The position numbers were made by a program, and so were the translations under genes. The notes under the pieces were generated by a model, which saw nothing but the letters and a program-made list of their open reading frames with translations, searched no databases and was not told the DNA's origin. Below are positions 36,291-44,234 of a stretch of 64,000 nucleotides of DNA, piece after piece. Source of the DNA: an uncultured Prevotellaceae bacterium. GTDB taxonomy: Bacteria > Bacteroidota > Bacteroidia > Bacteroidales > Bacteroidaceae. Position 1 is the first letter of the stretch. Every line of letters begins with the position of its first letter. The DNA is taken from positions 62,001 to 126,000 of the forward strand of contig CACYRS010000001.1 in assembly GCA_902776935.1 (NCBI GenBank). The letters are read 5' to 3'.

Positions 36291-38201
36291 ATGAAGACGA
36301 ATAATATGTTTGATGAGCAGCAGGCCATGATGATGGCCCTCGAGATAAGCGGAAACCACGTGATGTGTCTCGACCTTAGGCAAAACCGTGTGTTCGACTT
36401 GCACGGAAAAGCCATGTTCGGCAATAACGTAGGCATCGAGGTGTGTTACACCTATATCCATCCCGACGACAAAGAAGTGTTCCGTAATTTCATAGAACGC
36501 CTGAGCAACGGCATCGTCAAGGAAGCGGAATGCCGTTACCGCTGGGACTACAACTATACCGGCAAGGGCGAGCCCGACTGGCATGACATGCATGGTTACG
36601 CCATCGCAGAATATGAAGACGACAAACCGGTGAACATCATCGCTACACTTACCGACGAGTCGGAAAGCAAACGAAAGGAACGCGAGGTAGAACATCTGTC
36701 GGAGAGATATAAGACTATCTTCGAGAACTCCATCATCGGACTGTCGTTCTATACCCCCGACGGCTGGCTTCTCGATGCCAACCGCATCATGCGTAAGATC
36801 TGTAACTTCGACAGCGACAGCGGTGATGAATTCTTCTCAAAGATGAACCTCTTCGAGATGCCACCATTCAATGAGGTGCTGAGCCGTGAACATCCTGAGG
36901 ACTACTGGGCCTGTTCGTTGAGCGTCATCCCAGAGCGTAATATGCACGTCTACCTTGAGATCAGCATCCATCCCATCTATGATGAAAACGACAAACTGAT
37001 GTATATCGGTGTATCAGCCAACGATGTTACTGATGAACGCAACATGTACGAGAGGGTAAAGAAGAACGACATCCAGATGCAGGAACTCAACATGGCTATC
37101 AAGAACTACGAGGCCGAATTGGTATATATGATGCAGTTCTGCCACATGCAGACATGGCGTATCAGTCTCGACCGCGATGTCATAGAGTTCTATAGCGGAC
37201 TGAACACCGTGGTACGCTCGTTCAACCTGAAAGAGGTTCAGAAGATCTTTGCCGACCAGGAACATGAATTTGTAAAGGCACTGTCGCTGTCCACCCTCAG
37301 CAACACTCTGAGCAAGCCATTGATATATATTGGTCAGGTGTATCCCGTAATATCCCATAGTTCCGACGGGTTGCAGTGGGTTCAGGTCAACGGTATCCCA
37401 GAGTTTGATGATAACGGACGTCTGATAGGTGCCTTCGGTGTATGGCGAAACATCAACGACCTGATGTGCAAACAGGATCAGTTGCGCAAGGAGACTCAGC
37501 GCGCCAGGGAGTCGGGAGAGAAGAAGGCTCTCTTCCTTGCCAATATGACCCACGAGATACGCACTCCTATCAATGCCATCGTGGGGTTCACTGATATCAT
37601 GACCGCGCTGACAACTTCGGAAGAGAAACAAGAGGTGATGCGTATCATCAAGAACAACTGCGACATGCTCCTGCGTCTGATGAACGATATCCTTACAGCC
37701 TCATCATTGGGAACGAGCCACATGAGCATCGAACCTGTCGACGTGGATTTCTCTACGGCATTCAACGAGTTGTGCGAGTCGTTGCGACTAAGGATTCAGG
37801 AGCCAGGAGTGGAGTTCATAACAGACAATCCTTACGATACTCTTAAGATAAAAGTAGACTCCGGCCGTGTGGCACAGGTAATCACCAACTTCGTTACCAA
37901 TGCCGTGAAGTACACCCATAATGGGTATATCAAAGTGGGATACCGCACGGAGATTAGGACTGTCGACGGGAAAGAACAAAATGGTCTCTACTTATATTGT
38001 GAGGATACCGGCGAAGGTATCCCCGTAGAAGTTCAGGGCAGGATTTTCGAACAGTTCTATAAGGTCGACGACTTTGTTCAGGGAACGGGTCTCGGCTTGT
38101 CTATCTGCAAAGCATTCGCCGATGCCTGCAATGGAGACATCGGCGTAATCTCAGAAGGAAAGGGCAAAGGCTCAGTCTTCTGGATGTGGATACCTTTATA
38201 A
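36291..38201 (+). CDS. PAS-domain sensor histidine kinase
   Basis: 636 residues with two or three PAS domains (e.g. HLSERYKTIFENSIIGLSFY and GVSANDVTDE), then HisKA with LANMTHEIRTPIN (His421), N-box QVITNFVTNAVKYT, G1 box EDTGEGIP, F-box FEQFYKVDDF and G2 box GTGLGLSICKAF, so all catalytic motifs are present. No membrane helices are evident and no receiver domain or response regulator follows. It begins 19 bases after the pseudokinase and is likely cotranscribed with it and btuC. Signal and partner unknown. Confidence 0.9.
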   Translation: MKTNNMFDEQQAMMMALEISGNHVMCLDLRQNRVFDLHGKAMFGNNVGIEVCYTYIHPDDKEVFRNFIERLSNGIVKEAECRYRWDYNYTGKGEPDWHDMHGYAIAEYEDDKPVNIIATLTDESESKRKEREVEHLSERYKTIFENSIIGLSFYTPDGWLLDANRIMRKICNFDSDSGDEFFSKMNLFEMPPFNEVLSREHPEDYWACSLSVIPERNMHVYLEISIHPIYDENDKLMYIGVSANDVTDERNMYERVKKNDIQMQELNMAIKNYEAELVYMMQFCHMQTWRISLDRDVIEFYSGLNTVVRSFNLKEVQKIFADQEHEFVKALSLSTLSNTLSKPLIYIGQVYPVISHSSDGLQWVQVNGIPEFDDNGRLIGAFGVWRNINDLMCKQDQLRKETQRARESGEKKALFLANMTHEIRTPINAIVGFTDIMTALTTSEEKQEVMRIIKNNCDMLLRLMNDILTASSLGTSHMSIEPVDVDFSTAFNELCESLRLRIQEPGVEFITDNPYDTLKIKVDSGRVAQVITNFVTNAVKYTHNGYIKVGYRTEIRTVDGKEQNGLYLYCEDTGEGIPVEVQGRIFEQFYKVDDFVQGTGLGLSICKAFADACNGDIGVISEGKGKGSVFWMWIPL

Positions 38202-38214
38202 TTCTTTATAGCTG

Positions 38215-38946
38215 TTACTTAGCAGCCTCTTTGTGATGATAGTCCTCAATCAGTCCCTTCTTTACGAGGATTGGCAGGATATTGGCAGCCGACTGACGCT
38301 GTCCTTTTGTGCCACGGCCATAATACTGTTCAAAAGTAACGGGGTCATCACGCAGAAGCTTCTCCATAAACTTATCGTTCATTCGTGTCATCTGGATCTT
38401 GCCCTTAGCATTCGGTCCCTTGTCGAGAAGATATAATACGTGGTTCTCCATCAGGTCTTCGTTGGCAAGCAGCAAGTCAGCAGCCAGGAACAGACCTCCC
38501 ATAGTATAGTGGCCTGTTGCCAGGAGAGCCACATCGAGACCGATGTTCACCAGGTCGAGCACATCGCTAAGTGTCACCTTATAGCATACCACACAGAGCT
38601 TACCGTCCTTGTAAGGCAGGGCACGGGTATAACGGCTGATAGGCAGCACAGCACCATCGTCATCGCGAAGGGTACGGCTGTTGATAAACAGCTGCCTGTC
38701 GATGTTCATCATAAACACATCTTTCTTGATAATCTGATTAACCTCCTTATCCTTTGTCTTGATAGTAAACTCAATACCATCGTACTTTACATTGCAGGTG
38801 TCTGGCTCATTGTCGGGTGTCAGCTGATCGTATGGCTTCCACTTTCCGGCTGCGAAGTCATCGTAGCTCATACATACCTTAACTTGAGCCTGAGTGCTCA
38901 GATTTATTCCGCAGATAATAGCGGCGATCATTACTATTTTTCTCAT
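38215..38946 (-). CDS. Secreted protein of unknown function
   Basis: 243 residues with a signal peptide ending near INLSTQAQ. I do not recognise the family. The body is mixed: a beta-rich N-terminal part (residues 25-140) with paired cysteines in PDTCNV and CVVCYK, a hydrophobic stretch with Gly and Ala (VALLATGHYTMGGLFLAADLL, near residues 155-175), and a charged helical C-terminus with KGQRQSAANILPIL. The ATG at 38946 follows a TACCTTTG promoter box at 38977-38984. It converges with the kinase gene, 13 bases apart. Confidence 0.7.
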   Translation of the reverse strand: MRKIVMIAAIICGINLSTQAQVKVCMSYDDFAAGKWKPYDQLTPDNEPDTCNVKYDGIEFTIKTKDKEVNQIIKKDVFMMNIDRQLFINSRTLRDDDGAVLPISRYTRALPYKDGKLCVVCYKVTLSDVLDLVNIGLDVALLATGHYTMGGLFLAADLLLANEDLMENHVLYLLDKGPNAKGKIQMTRMNDKFMEKLLRDDPVTFEQYYGRGTKGQRQSAANILPILVKKGLIEDYHHKEAAK

Positions 38947-38976
38947 AATCTTTATTATTTTTTTCTTTTGTCGGTG

Positions 38977-38984
38977 CAAAGGTA
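38977..38984 (-). promoter_or_regulatory. TAnnTTTG promoter box of the secreted protein
   Basis: TACCTTTG on the minus strand, 30 bases before the ATG at 38946. Confidence 0.6.
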
Positions 38985-39035
38985 TAGTGATTTTCTCTAC
39001 TTTCCATGATTTTTTGTGATTTCTTAATAAAAAGC

Positions 39036-39099
39036 ATGCGACACACTCGAAAATTCGCGACAAAACATTAAGACCGATGCAATTTGTGTCGCATCGGTC
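39036..39099. promoter_or_regulatory. Two mutually exclusive hairpins in a gene-free stretch
   Basis: A compact hairpin has arms GACCGATGC (39072-39080) and GCATCGGTC (39091-39099) with a 10-base loop. A second pairing joins ATGCGACACA (39036-39045) to TGTGTCGCAT (39085-39094), which uses part of the first hairpin's loop and right arm. Both are perfect. No T-run follows. The rest of the gap 38985-39270 shows a small inverted repeat GTTAAAA-TCT-TTTTAAC (39219-39235) and no gene. Confidence 0.5.
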
Positions 39100-39270
39100 A
39101 TAATAAATATCCCATGGAAGCCACCCCGCCGGTTCATCTTGTTTACCAGGAGCAAAGTTATAACAATCCAATACCTATTTTGTGGCTATAAGTAGCTGTA
39201 TGTAGCCAAAAGTGTCCGGTTAAAATCTTTTTAACATTATTTTGTTTGTCATTAAAGAAAGAATGTTTTT

Positions 39271-39453
39271 TTAGTCCAAACATAGGTATTTGGCAATCTG
39301 GCGTACCTCGCGGGCAGTATAGCTGTTACGGTTGCGGTTCCAACGGCTCTTCTTCAGCGCCTCCACCAGCTCAGGACATCCGTTGATGTCGTCACGAAGC
39401 TTTTTCAGTGCCGACTTAGTCTTCTTGGGACACAGAAGGGCGGTTCTTTTTGT
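39271..39453 (-). pseudogene. DUF4248 remnant, 5' end lost
   Basis: About 60 residues resembling the C-terminal two thirds of DUF4248, a small Bacteroidota protein: TALLCPKKTKSALKKLRDDI, CPELVEALKKS and SYTAREVRQIAKYLCLD. The similarity stops near 39453, just where a fragment of a VapE/DUF3874-type gene starts on the other strand. In intact loci a DUF4248 gene and a VapE-like gene stand divergently; here the junction looks like a deletion that removed both 5' ends. The frame stays open upstream to 39504, but those residues do not look like the family. Confidence 0.5.
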
Positions 39454-39461
39454 GCACGGAC

Positions 39462-39625
39462 GCGGATTCACGACAATGGCTATCGGCAAAGCGATGAAAG
39501 CCATAGGGTTTGAGGCAAAGAAATATCGCGGAACCTATAAGTACATTGCCGTCCTTGCCGACTATTACCGTCAGCTGCGTGAGCGCAAACAGGATGCTGC
39601 AGAGGATACCGTCTTGCCCTTCTGA
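39462..39625 (+). pseudogene. C-terminal remnant of VapE/DUF3874-type protein
   Basis: About 50 residues, from GFTTMAIGKAMKAIGFEAKK to a stop at 39625, look like the very C-terminus (DUF3874) of primase-like VapE proteins found in mobile or prophage-like clusters of Bacteroidota. The domain core and the helicase/ATPase part are absent. The fragment abuts the DUF4248 remnant on the other strand. Confidence 0.5.
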
Positions 39626-39632
39626 GGAAAAA

Positions 39633-39741
39633 GGGCAGCAGGGGCAGGAAAAACATAAGATTATTAAAATCGCTGAATTACGAATCAGCTGATTTAGGGA
39701 TTTGTTTTCATATTCGTAAGAAACAGCTGCCCCTGCTGCCC
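39633..39741. repeat. 15-bp perfect inverted repeat with 79-base interval
   Basis: GGGCAGCAGGGGCAG at 39633-39647 and its exact complement at 39727-39741. It follows the VapE remnant directly. The interval has no gene. It could be a large hairpin or the edge of a small mobile element. The stretch 39742-39939 shows nothing I recognise. Confidence 0.7.
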
Positions 39742-39939
39742 CCCGCCATCATATTAGAGCGTCTTTTTTACCCTAACAGCTTGGTCAACAACCTGCCCTT
39801 ATCGCGCAATAACCCGGCCTTATTGCCACGTCAGGCTTGTCTCCATGACTATTTTATCTCACAGAAGGACAGATACTGTGATGGGTATCTCTAGATGGAT
39901 ATTTCGAGATAGGGCACAAAATGTCGTTTAGTATCATAC

Positions 39940-40005
39940 TAGAGCAGCTCTAGTATTAGGGTAGAGCAGCTCTAGTATTAGGGTAGAGCACCTTTAGTGT
40001 TAGGG
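39940..40005. repeat. Three 22-bp tandem repeats with a palindromic core
   Basis: Units at 39940-39961, 39962-39983 and 39984-40005. The first two are identical (TAGAGCAGCTCTAGTATTAG plus GG); the third has about three changes. Each full unit contains the palindrome CTAGAGCAGCTCTAG across or within the unit border. It cuts off the end of the Fic remnant. Confidence 0.8.
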
Positions 40006-40203
40006 TTGTTCGTAGAAGATAAGCATCGCCTTCTTGTAGTCAATTGAATCGACAGAGCGAAAGCTCAACGGGCAATAGCCGTTGGCAATCAGTATGGCAT
40101 TGCTGGTGATGCGGGCTGTGCGTTTGTTGCCATCGGAGAATGCCTGGATATACGACAGGAGCACAAGTGCCAGCAGTGCCCCATACCGTCGGTTAGAGCA
40201 CAC
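40000..40203 (-). pseudogene. Fic-family protein remnant
   Basis: About 60 codons match the Fic core region: LLALVLLSYIQAFSDGNKRT continuing with ARITSNAILIANGYCPLSF. FSDGNKRTAR corresponds to the HPFxxGNGRxxR AMPylation motif without the histidine, a form known among Bacteroidota Fic proteins. The N-terminal domain and inhibitory helix are missing, and the 3' end runs into the tandem repeats, ending early at FYEQP. It is a fragment of a gene that is normally above 300 residues. Confidence 0.7.
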
Positions 40204-40237
40204 CGTGCCTGACTAAGGTGAGACATGGCACGGTGTG
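40199..40237. terminator. 11-bp inverted repeat downstream of amidohydrolase
   Basis: CACACCGTGCC (40199-40209) pairs perfectly with GGCACGGTGTG (40227-40237), 17-base loop. It lies 17 bases past the amidohydrolase stop on the minus strand, at the border of the Fic remnant. No T-run, so termination is only a possibility. Confidence 0.4.
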
Positions 40238-40253
40238 ATATGAGGTCTACTCT

Positions 40254-41900
40254 TCATTTACAACTTGCTTTGAAGACTTCCTCGCCATCGACGATGGTGG
40301 CAATGATATTGGCCTTTGCAACCTTCTCGATATCGTCGTGCAGGAAATCGCAGTCGAACACCGTCATGTTGGCAATCTTGCCGAACTCAATAGAGCCCAT
40401 GCGATGCTCCTGATGCCACTGACGGGCCACGTTGATGGTCATGGCACGCAACGACTGCTCACGAGTGATGGCCTCCTTCGTATTACGTGGCTTGCATAAA
40501 TCGCCATACAACTCATGCGGATATGTGCGCTTCTCCGCTGTGTAGATACTGTATTTGACATTCATCATCGGAGAGACGGGATAGTCGGAATGGAAGACGA
40601 CGTTGGCTCCTGCATCGTAGAACGACTTGATGGGATACGCCTGTTCTGCCAACTCTTTACCGACGTAGGATACTTCCTGATCGTAAGGACCTCCGGTAAT
40701 CTCAGGCGTCCACAATGGTGCGACAGCCGGAACGGAACCGGTTGCAGCCATACGACGCACATCCTCGTCGGTCACGAAGTGCAGGTGTGCCAGCACGTTG
40801 CGTTGATCCTTGTTGCCGGTAATCTTCTCGGCATCCTCGATACAACCCAGCATGAAGTGAGTCGCACCGCCACCCTCGGAGTGAACATGAACAGACATAC
40901 CCTCCTTATCGGCCTCGACAATGAGCTGTACCATCTTGTCGTGGTCGTTGAAACGCTCGTTGCCGTGATATCCGGGTGTGTCCAGATAGTCCTGGTTCTG
41001 CCAACCCGTGTGCGCCTCGGTCACACCATCGAGGAATGCCTTTGCACCGATGATATGGAAATACTCACCGCTCAACTCGGCACGCTGTGCAGCGATACGG
41101 GCTATCTCAGCCTTCGGGTCGGAATTATCGGTAACATACATATAGGCATAGGTACGCATTTTCAGCTTGCCTTCCTGCTCCAGCTCATAGTATGCCCTGG
41201 GAGAATGATGACAGATCACCTCGGCACCGGCATCACAGACAGCAGTAAAACCGCTGCTGAGAGCAAAGTCCTGCCATGCGAGCAGGAAGTCCTTGGCATC
41301 CTCAAGAGTAACGGGAAGCTTGGGGACGATTTCGAACACCGGACCTTCACAGATATAGCCGTCAGGTTCGCCATTCTCATCTACGTGTACAAGGTCATAT
41401 CCGTATTTTTTTGCGTATTCTGCATCGATGCCTGCCCACTGCAGTGCCTTGGTGTTAAGCAGCATGGAGTGTCCGCCACCAGTGTGCAGGAACAGCGGTT
41501 TGTCGGAACAGATCTCGTCGAGATAGGCCTTAGTGACATGCTCCTCGTTCTCCACCCATCCTGCAGCCAAGTAGAACTGGCGCTGCGGATTCTTGGCTAT
41601 AAACTTCTTGATAATCTCGCGGTATCTGTTGTAGTCAGTCAAGGCTCCTCCCTCCATCAGGTTAGCCTGTCCGATAAAGCGGTCACCGGCCAGGTGACCG
41701 TGGCTATGGGATTCAAGGAAGCCTGGATAGATGTAGTTGTCGCCATAGTCGAGCACCTGCACGCCCTCACCAGCGAGTTCCTTCGCTTCTTCTGCGCTGC
41801 CGATATAGGCAAAAACGCCATTCTTCACTAATGCAGCCTTGGCAAAGGATCGCTTTTCATCCATCGTAATGATGTTGCCGAGAATAAGTGTTTGTTTCAT
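40254..41900 (-). CDS. Amidohydrolase, YtcJ-like (amidohydrolase_3)
   Basis: 548-residue metal-dependent hydrolase, apparently cytosolic. The N-terminal beta part TLILGNIITMDEKR and PGFLESHSHGHLAG with the HxH metal site, GAKAFLDGV with the carboxylated lysine position, HVHSEGG, LAHLHFV and VVFHSDYPVSP with the catalytic aspartate place it in the YtcJ-like amidohydrolases, whose substrates are mostly unknown amides or imides. It starts 13 bases after the short membrane-protein gene. The base composition of 40254-44154 is visibly richer in G and C than the flanks. Confidence 0.9.
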   Translation of the reverse strand: MKQTLILGNIITMDEKRSFAKAALVKNGVFAYIGSAEEAKELAGEGVQVLDYGDNYIYPGFLESHSHGHLAGDRFIGQANLMEGGALTDYNRYREIIKKFIAKNPQRQFYLAAGWVENEEHVTKAYLDEICSDKPLFLHTGGGHSMLLNTKALQWAGIDAEYAKKYGYDLVHVDENGEPDGYICEGPVFEIVPKLPVTLEDAKDFLLAWQDFALSSGFTAVCDAGAEVICHHSPRAYYELEQEGKLKMRTYAYMYVTDNSDPKAEIARIAAQRAELSGEYFHIIGAKAFLDGVTEAHTGWQNQDYLDTPGYHGNERFNDHDKMVQLIVEADKEGMSVHVHSEGGGATHFMLGCIEDAEKITGNKDQRNVLAHLHFVTDEDVRRMAATGSVPAVAPLWTPEITGGPYDQEVSYVGKELAEQAYPIKSFYDAGANVVFHSDYPVSPMMNVKYSIYTAEKRTYPHELYGDLCKPRNTKEAITREQSLRAMTINVARQWHQEHRMGSIEFGKIANMTVFDCDFLHDDIEKVAKANIIATIVDGEEVFKASCK

Positions 41901-41913
41901 CTTATAATATCTT

Positions 41914-42303
41914 TTAGTTATTGAACGATTCTGTTACCATCTTTTTCCCACTGAAATACACCGCCATGGGCTTGTTGTAGCTGCGGTCTTGCAGCATGGC
42001 GAACATAACGACTATCGTCAAAGGAAAAACCGCTATGCTGTCAAGCAATCCTCCAATAAGGTCGTTCATCATGATATCCTCATTTGAGGAGAGAAAGAAC
42101 ATCGGCATATACCAAAAGTGATACAAGGTGATGGTCGCAAAGAGTGCTGTTGTCCAGCGGCGCAGGCGTACTGGCGGCGTAACGTCAGGTGCAAAGGCAT
42201 TGCCTCGACGGAACAATAGATAACAGCAAGCTATCAAGGCCGTAGCTGTCACTACTGAATATAAGATAATAAAAACCGTATCTTCCCGAATCTGATCGTA
42301 CAT
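41914..42303 (-). CDS. Short membrane protein, possibly truncated AraC-type sensor
   Basis: 129 residues with three hydrophobic segments (residues 10-28, 48-70, 85-108). RRGNAFAPDVTPPVRLRRWT and the following helices remind me of the membrane-bound N-terminus of some Prevotella AraC-family regulators, but the DNA-binding half is absent: the sequence ends after LQDRSYNKP with an unrelated-looking tail. Either a small stand-alone membrane protein or a broken regulator. It precedes the amidohydrolase in one unit, promoter box TATTTTTG at 42332-42339. Confidence 0.5.
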   Translation of the reverse strand: MYDQIREDTVFIILYSVVTATALIACCYLLFRRGNAFAPDVTPPVRLRRWTTALFATITLYHFWYMPMFFLSSNEDIMMNDLIGGLLDSIAVFPLTIVVMFAMLQDRSYNKPMAVYFSGKKMVTESFNN

Positions 42304-42331
42304 TATCGACTGATGATCTGCTTAAACGGTG

Positions 42332-42420
42332 CAAAAATACAATAAAACCTTCATTCTGCCAAAGATTTTATTAAAATGTTGGTTTCTTGTGTTTATATTT
42401 GAGGAAATTGTGTATCTTTG
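42332..42420. promoter_or_regulatory. Divergent promoters, membrane protein/amidohydrolase and phosphoglycerate mutase
   Basis: TATTTTTG on the minus strand (42332-42339); TATCTTTG on the plus strand (42413-42420). The plus-strand leader to 42517 is about 95 bases, A/T-rich, without recognisable structure. Confidence 0.6.
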
Positions 42421-42516
42421 CAGCGTGCATCTAAAGAGACACCAGTCATAGCCGACATTGTAAAATACGAAGAGCTAATAAAATATAATAATATAAACAA
42501 TTATAATATAACTACA

Positions 42517-44154
42517 ATGAGTAAGACAATCAGACTACTACTGACGGCCCTGCCGATGCTGCTGAGCCTCGCATCGTGTACGTCGAACGAGGATAACGCC
42601 GGGACGAAGGATGACGGCACCGCTAAGAAGGCGCTGCTGATTATTCTCGACGGCTGGGGTATCGGTGACAAAGGCATGGGTGACGTGATTGCACGGACAG
42701 CTACGCCTTACATAGACTACCTGAAGGCCAACTATCCCAACACTGAGTTGCAGGCTTCAAGCGAGTACGTTGGACTGCCCGACGGACAAATGGGTAACTC
42801 GGAGACGGGCCACCTGAATATCGGTGCAGGGCGCATCGTTTATCAGGACCTGGTGAAGATAAACCATGCCTGTGCCGACAACTCCATCATGGAGAACACG
42901 GAGATCAAGGCGGCCTACAGCTATGCTAAGGCCAACGGCAAGAACCTGCACCTCATGGGCCTGACATCAACGGGCGGCATCCATTCTTCTTTAGGCCATC
43001 TCATGAAGCTCCTTGATATAGCCAAGGAGTACGACATCCCGAACTGCTATGTACACTGCTTCATGGACGGTCGTGATACCGATCCGAGGGCGGGCAAGGG
43101 TTTCATTGCCGACGTACAGCGGCACATGGACGAGACAGGCATAGGAGGTATTGCGTCTGTCATAGGTCGTTTCTATGCCATGGACCGCGATAAGAACTGG
43201 GATCGCATCAAGCTAGCTTACGACCTGCTCGTCAGCGGCAAGGGGCGCGAGGTGGACGACATGGTGGAAGGAGTACAGTCGTGCTACAACAGACATACCG
43301 AGGAGCACAAGAACACCGATGAGTTTATGGAGCCACTCGTAAACGGCAACATCGACGGCCGAATCAAGGAAGGCGACGTGGTCATCTTCTTTAACTTCCG
43401 AAGCGACCGCGCCAAAGAACTGACCGTAGTGCTCACGCAGAAAGACATGCCGGAGCAGGGCATGAAGACCATTTCCAACCTGCAGTACTACTGCATGACG
43501 CCCTACGATGACTCCTTCACGGGCGTACACATACTCTTCCCCAAGGATAACTTGGATAATACCCTCGGCGAATACATCGCCAGCAAGGGCCTAAAGCAGC
43601 TGCACATCGCAGAGACCGAGAAATATGCCCATGTCACCTCGTTCATCAACGGAGGGCGTGAAGAGCCGTTCACGGGCGAAGACCGCATACTGGTAGCCTC
43701 GCCCAAGGTGGCTACCTACGACCAGAAGCCCAAGATGTCGGCATACGAAATCAAAGAAAAGCTCGTAGAGGCCCTCAAGACCGACAAGTACGACTGGATT
43801 GTGGTGAATTTCGCCAATGCCGACATGGTGGGTCATACGGGCGTCTATACCGCCATAGAACAGGCCGTGAAGGTGATTGACCAGTGTCTGAACGAGATCG
43901 TGGAGACTGCCAAAAAGATGGGTTATGAGACCATAATTACTGCCGATCACGGCAACGCCGATCATGCTCTCAATGCCGACGGCACACCCAACACGACACA
44001 CTCCGTGAACCCTGTCCCCTTTATCTACGTGACAGAGAACAAGGGCGCGAAGGTGCGCAACGGCATCCTAGCCGACGTGGCTCCCTCCGTTATCCACATC
44101 ATGGGCCTTCAGCAACCCAAGGAAATGACGGGCAAGTGTCTGATTATAGAATAA
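42517..44154 (+). CDS. gpmI: Phosphoglycerate mutase (cofactor-independent) with lipoprotein signal
   Basis: 545 residues. Residues 1-21 form a lipoprotein signal peptide: SK and R, hydrophobic [11 protein letters not shown], then lipobox LASC (Cys21), followed by an acidic linker [12 protein letters not shown]. The remaining ~510 residues are a complete i[14 protein letters not shown] metal site, [14 protein letters not shown] with the phospho-serine (Ser95), [36 protein letters not shown], and TADHGNADH. The catalytic set looks intact, so this would be an active glycolytic enzyme anchored outside the cytoplasm, which is very unusual. The ATG at 42517 is in frame with a promoter box upstream; no other ATG sits between the signal and the enzyme. 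Confidence 0.9.
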   Translation: MSKTIRLLLTALPMLLSLASCTSNEDNAGTKDDGTAKKALLIILDGWGIGDKGMGDVIARTATPYIDYLKANYPNTELQASSEYVGLPDGQMGNSETGHLNIGAGRIVYQDLVKINHACADNSIMENTEIKAAYSYAKANGKNLHLMGLTSTGGIHSSLGHLMKLLDIAKEYDIPNCYVHCFMDGRDTDPRAGKGFIADVQRHMDETGIGGIASVIGRFYAMDRDKNWDRIKLAYDLLVSGKGREVDDMVEGVQSCYNRHTEEHKNTDEFMEPLVNGNIDGRIKEGDVVIFFNFRSDRAKELTVVLTQKDMPEQGMKTISNLQYYCMTPYDDSFTGVHILFPKDNLDNTLGEYIASKGLKQLHIAETEKYAHVTSFINGGREEPFTGEDRILVASPKVATYDQKPKMSAYEIKEKLVEALKTDKYDWIVVNFANADMVGHTGVYTAIEQAVKVIDQCLNEIVETAKKMGYETIITADHGNADHALNADGTPNTTHSVNPVPFIYVTENKGAKVRNGILADVAPSVIHIMGLQQPKEMTGKCLIIE

Positions 44155-44234
44155 ATCAATATAAGTACCTGCCCCCCTATGATCCCATTTTCTATCTGTG
44201 GACCAAAAGATCAAGGCTTTTGATCGCTTGTTCC

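Noticed and set aside
39100..39270. tRNA gene, suggested by GGTTCATC near 39132
   Set aside because: No acceptor-stem or anticodon-arm pairing could be found around it.
39940..40005. CRISPR array
   Set aside because: Units are directly adjacent without spacers, only three copies, and no cas genes in the window.
40515..41831. Long open frame of 438 codons on the plus strand
   Set aside because: It lies opposite the amidohydrolase gene, whose motifs are unmistakable; the translation has no family pattern and is His/Leu/Val-rich as expected for an antisense frame.
44205..44225. Terminator after the phosphoglycerate mutase gene
   Set aside because: The GATCAA/TTGATC stem has six pairs only and no T-run; too weak to call.
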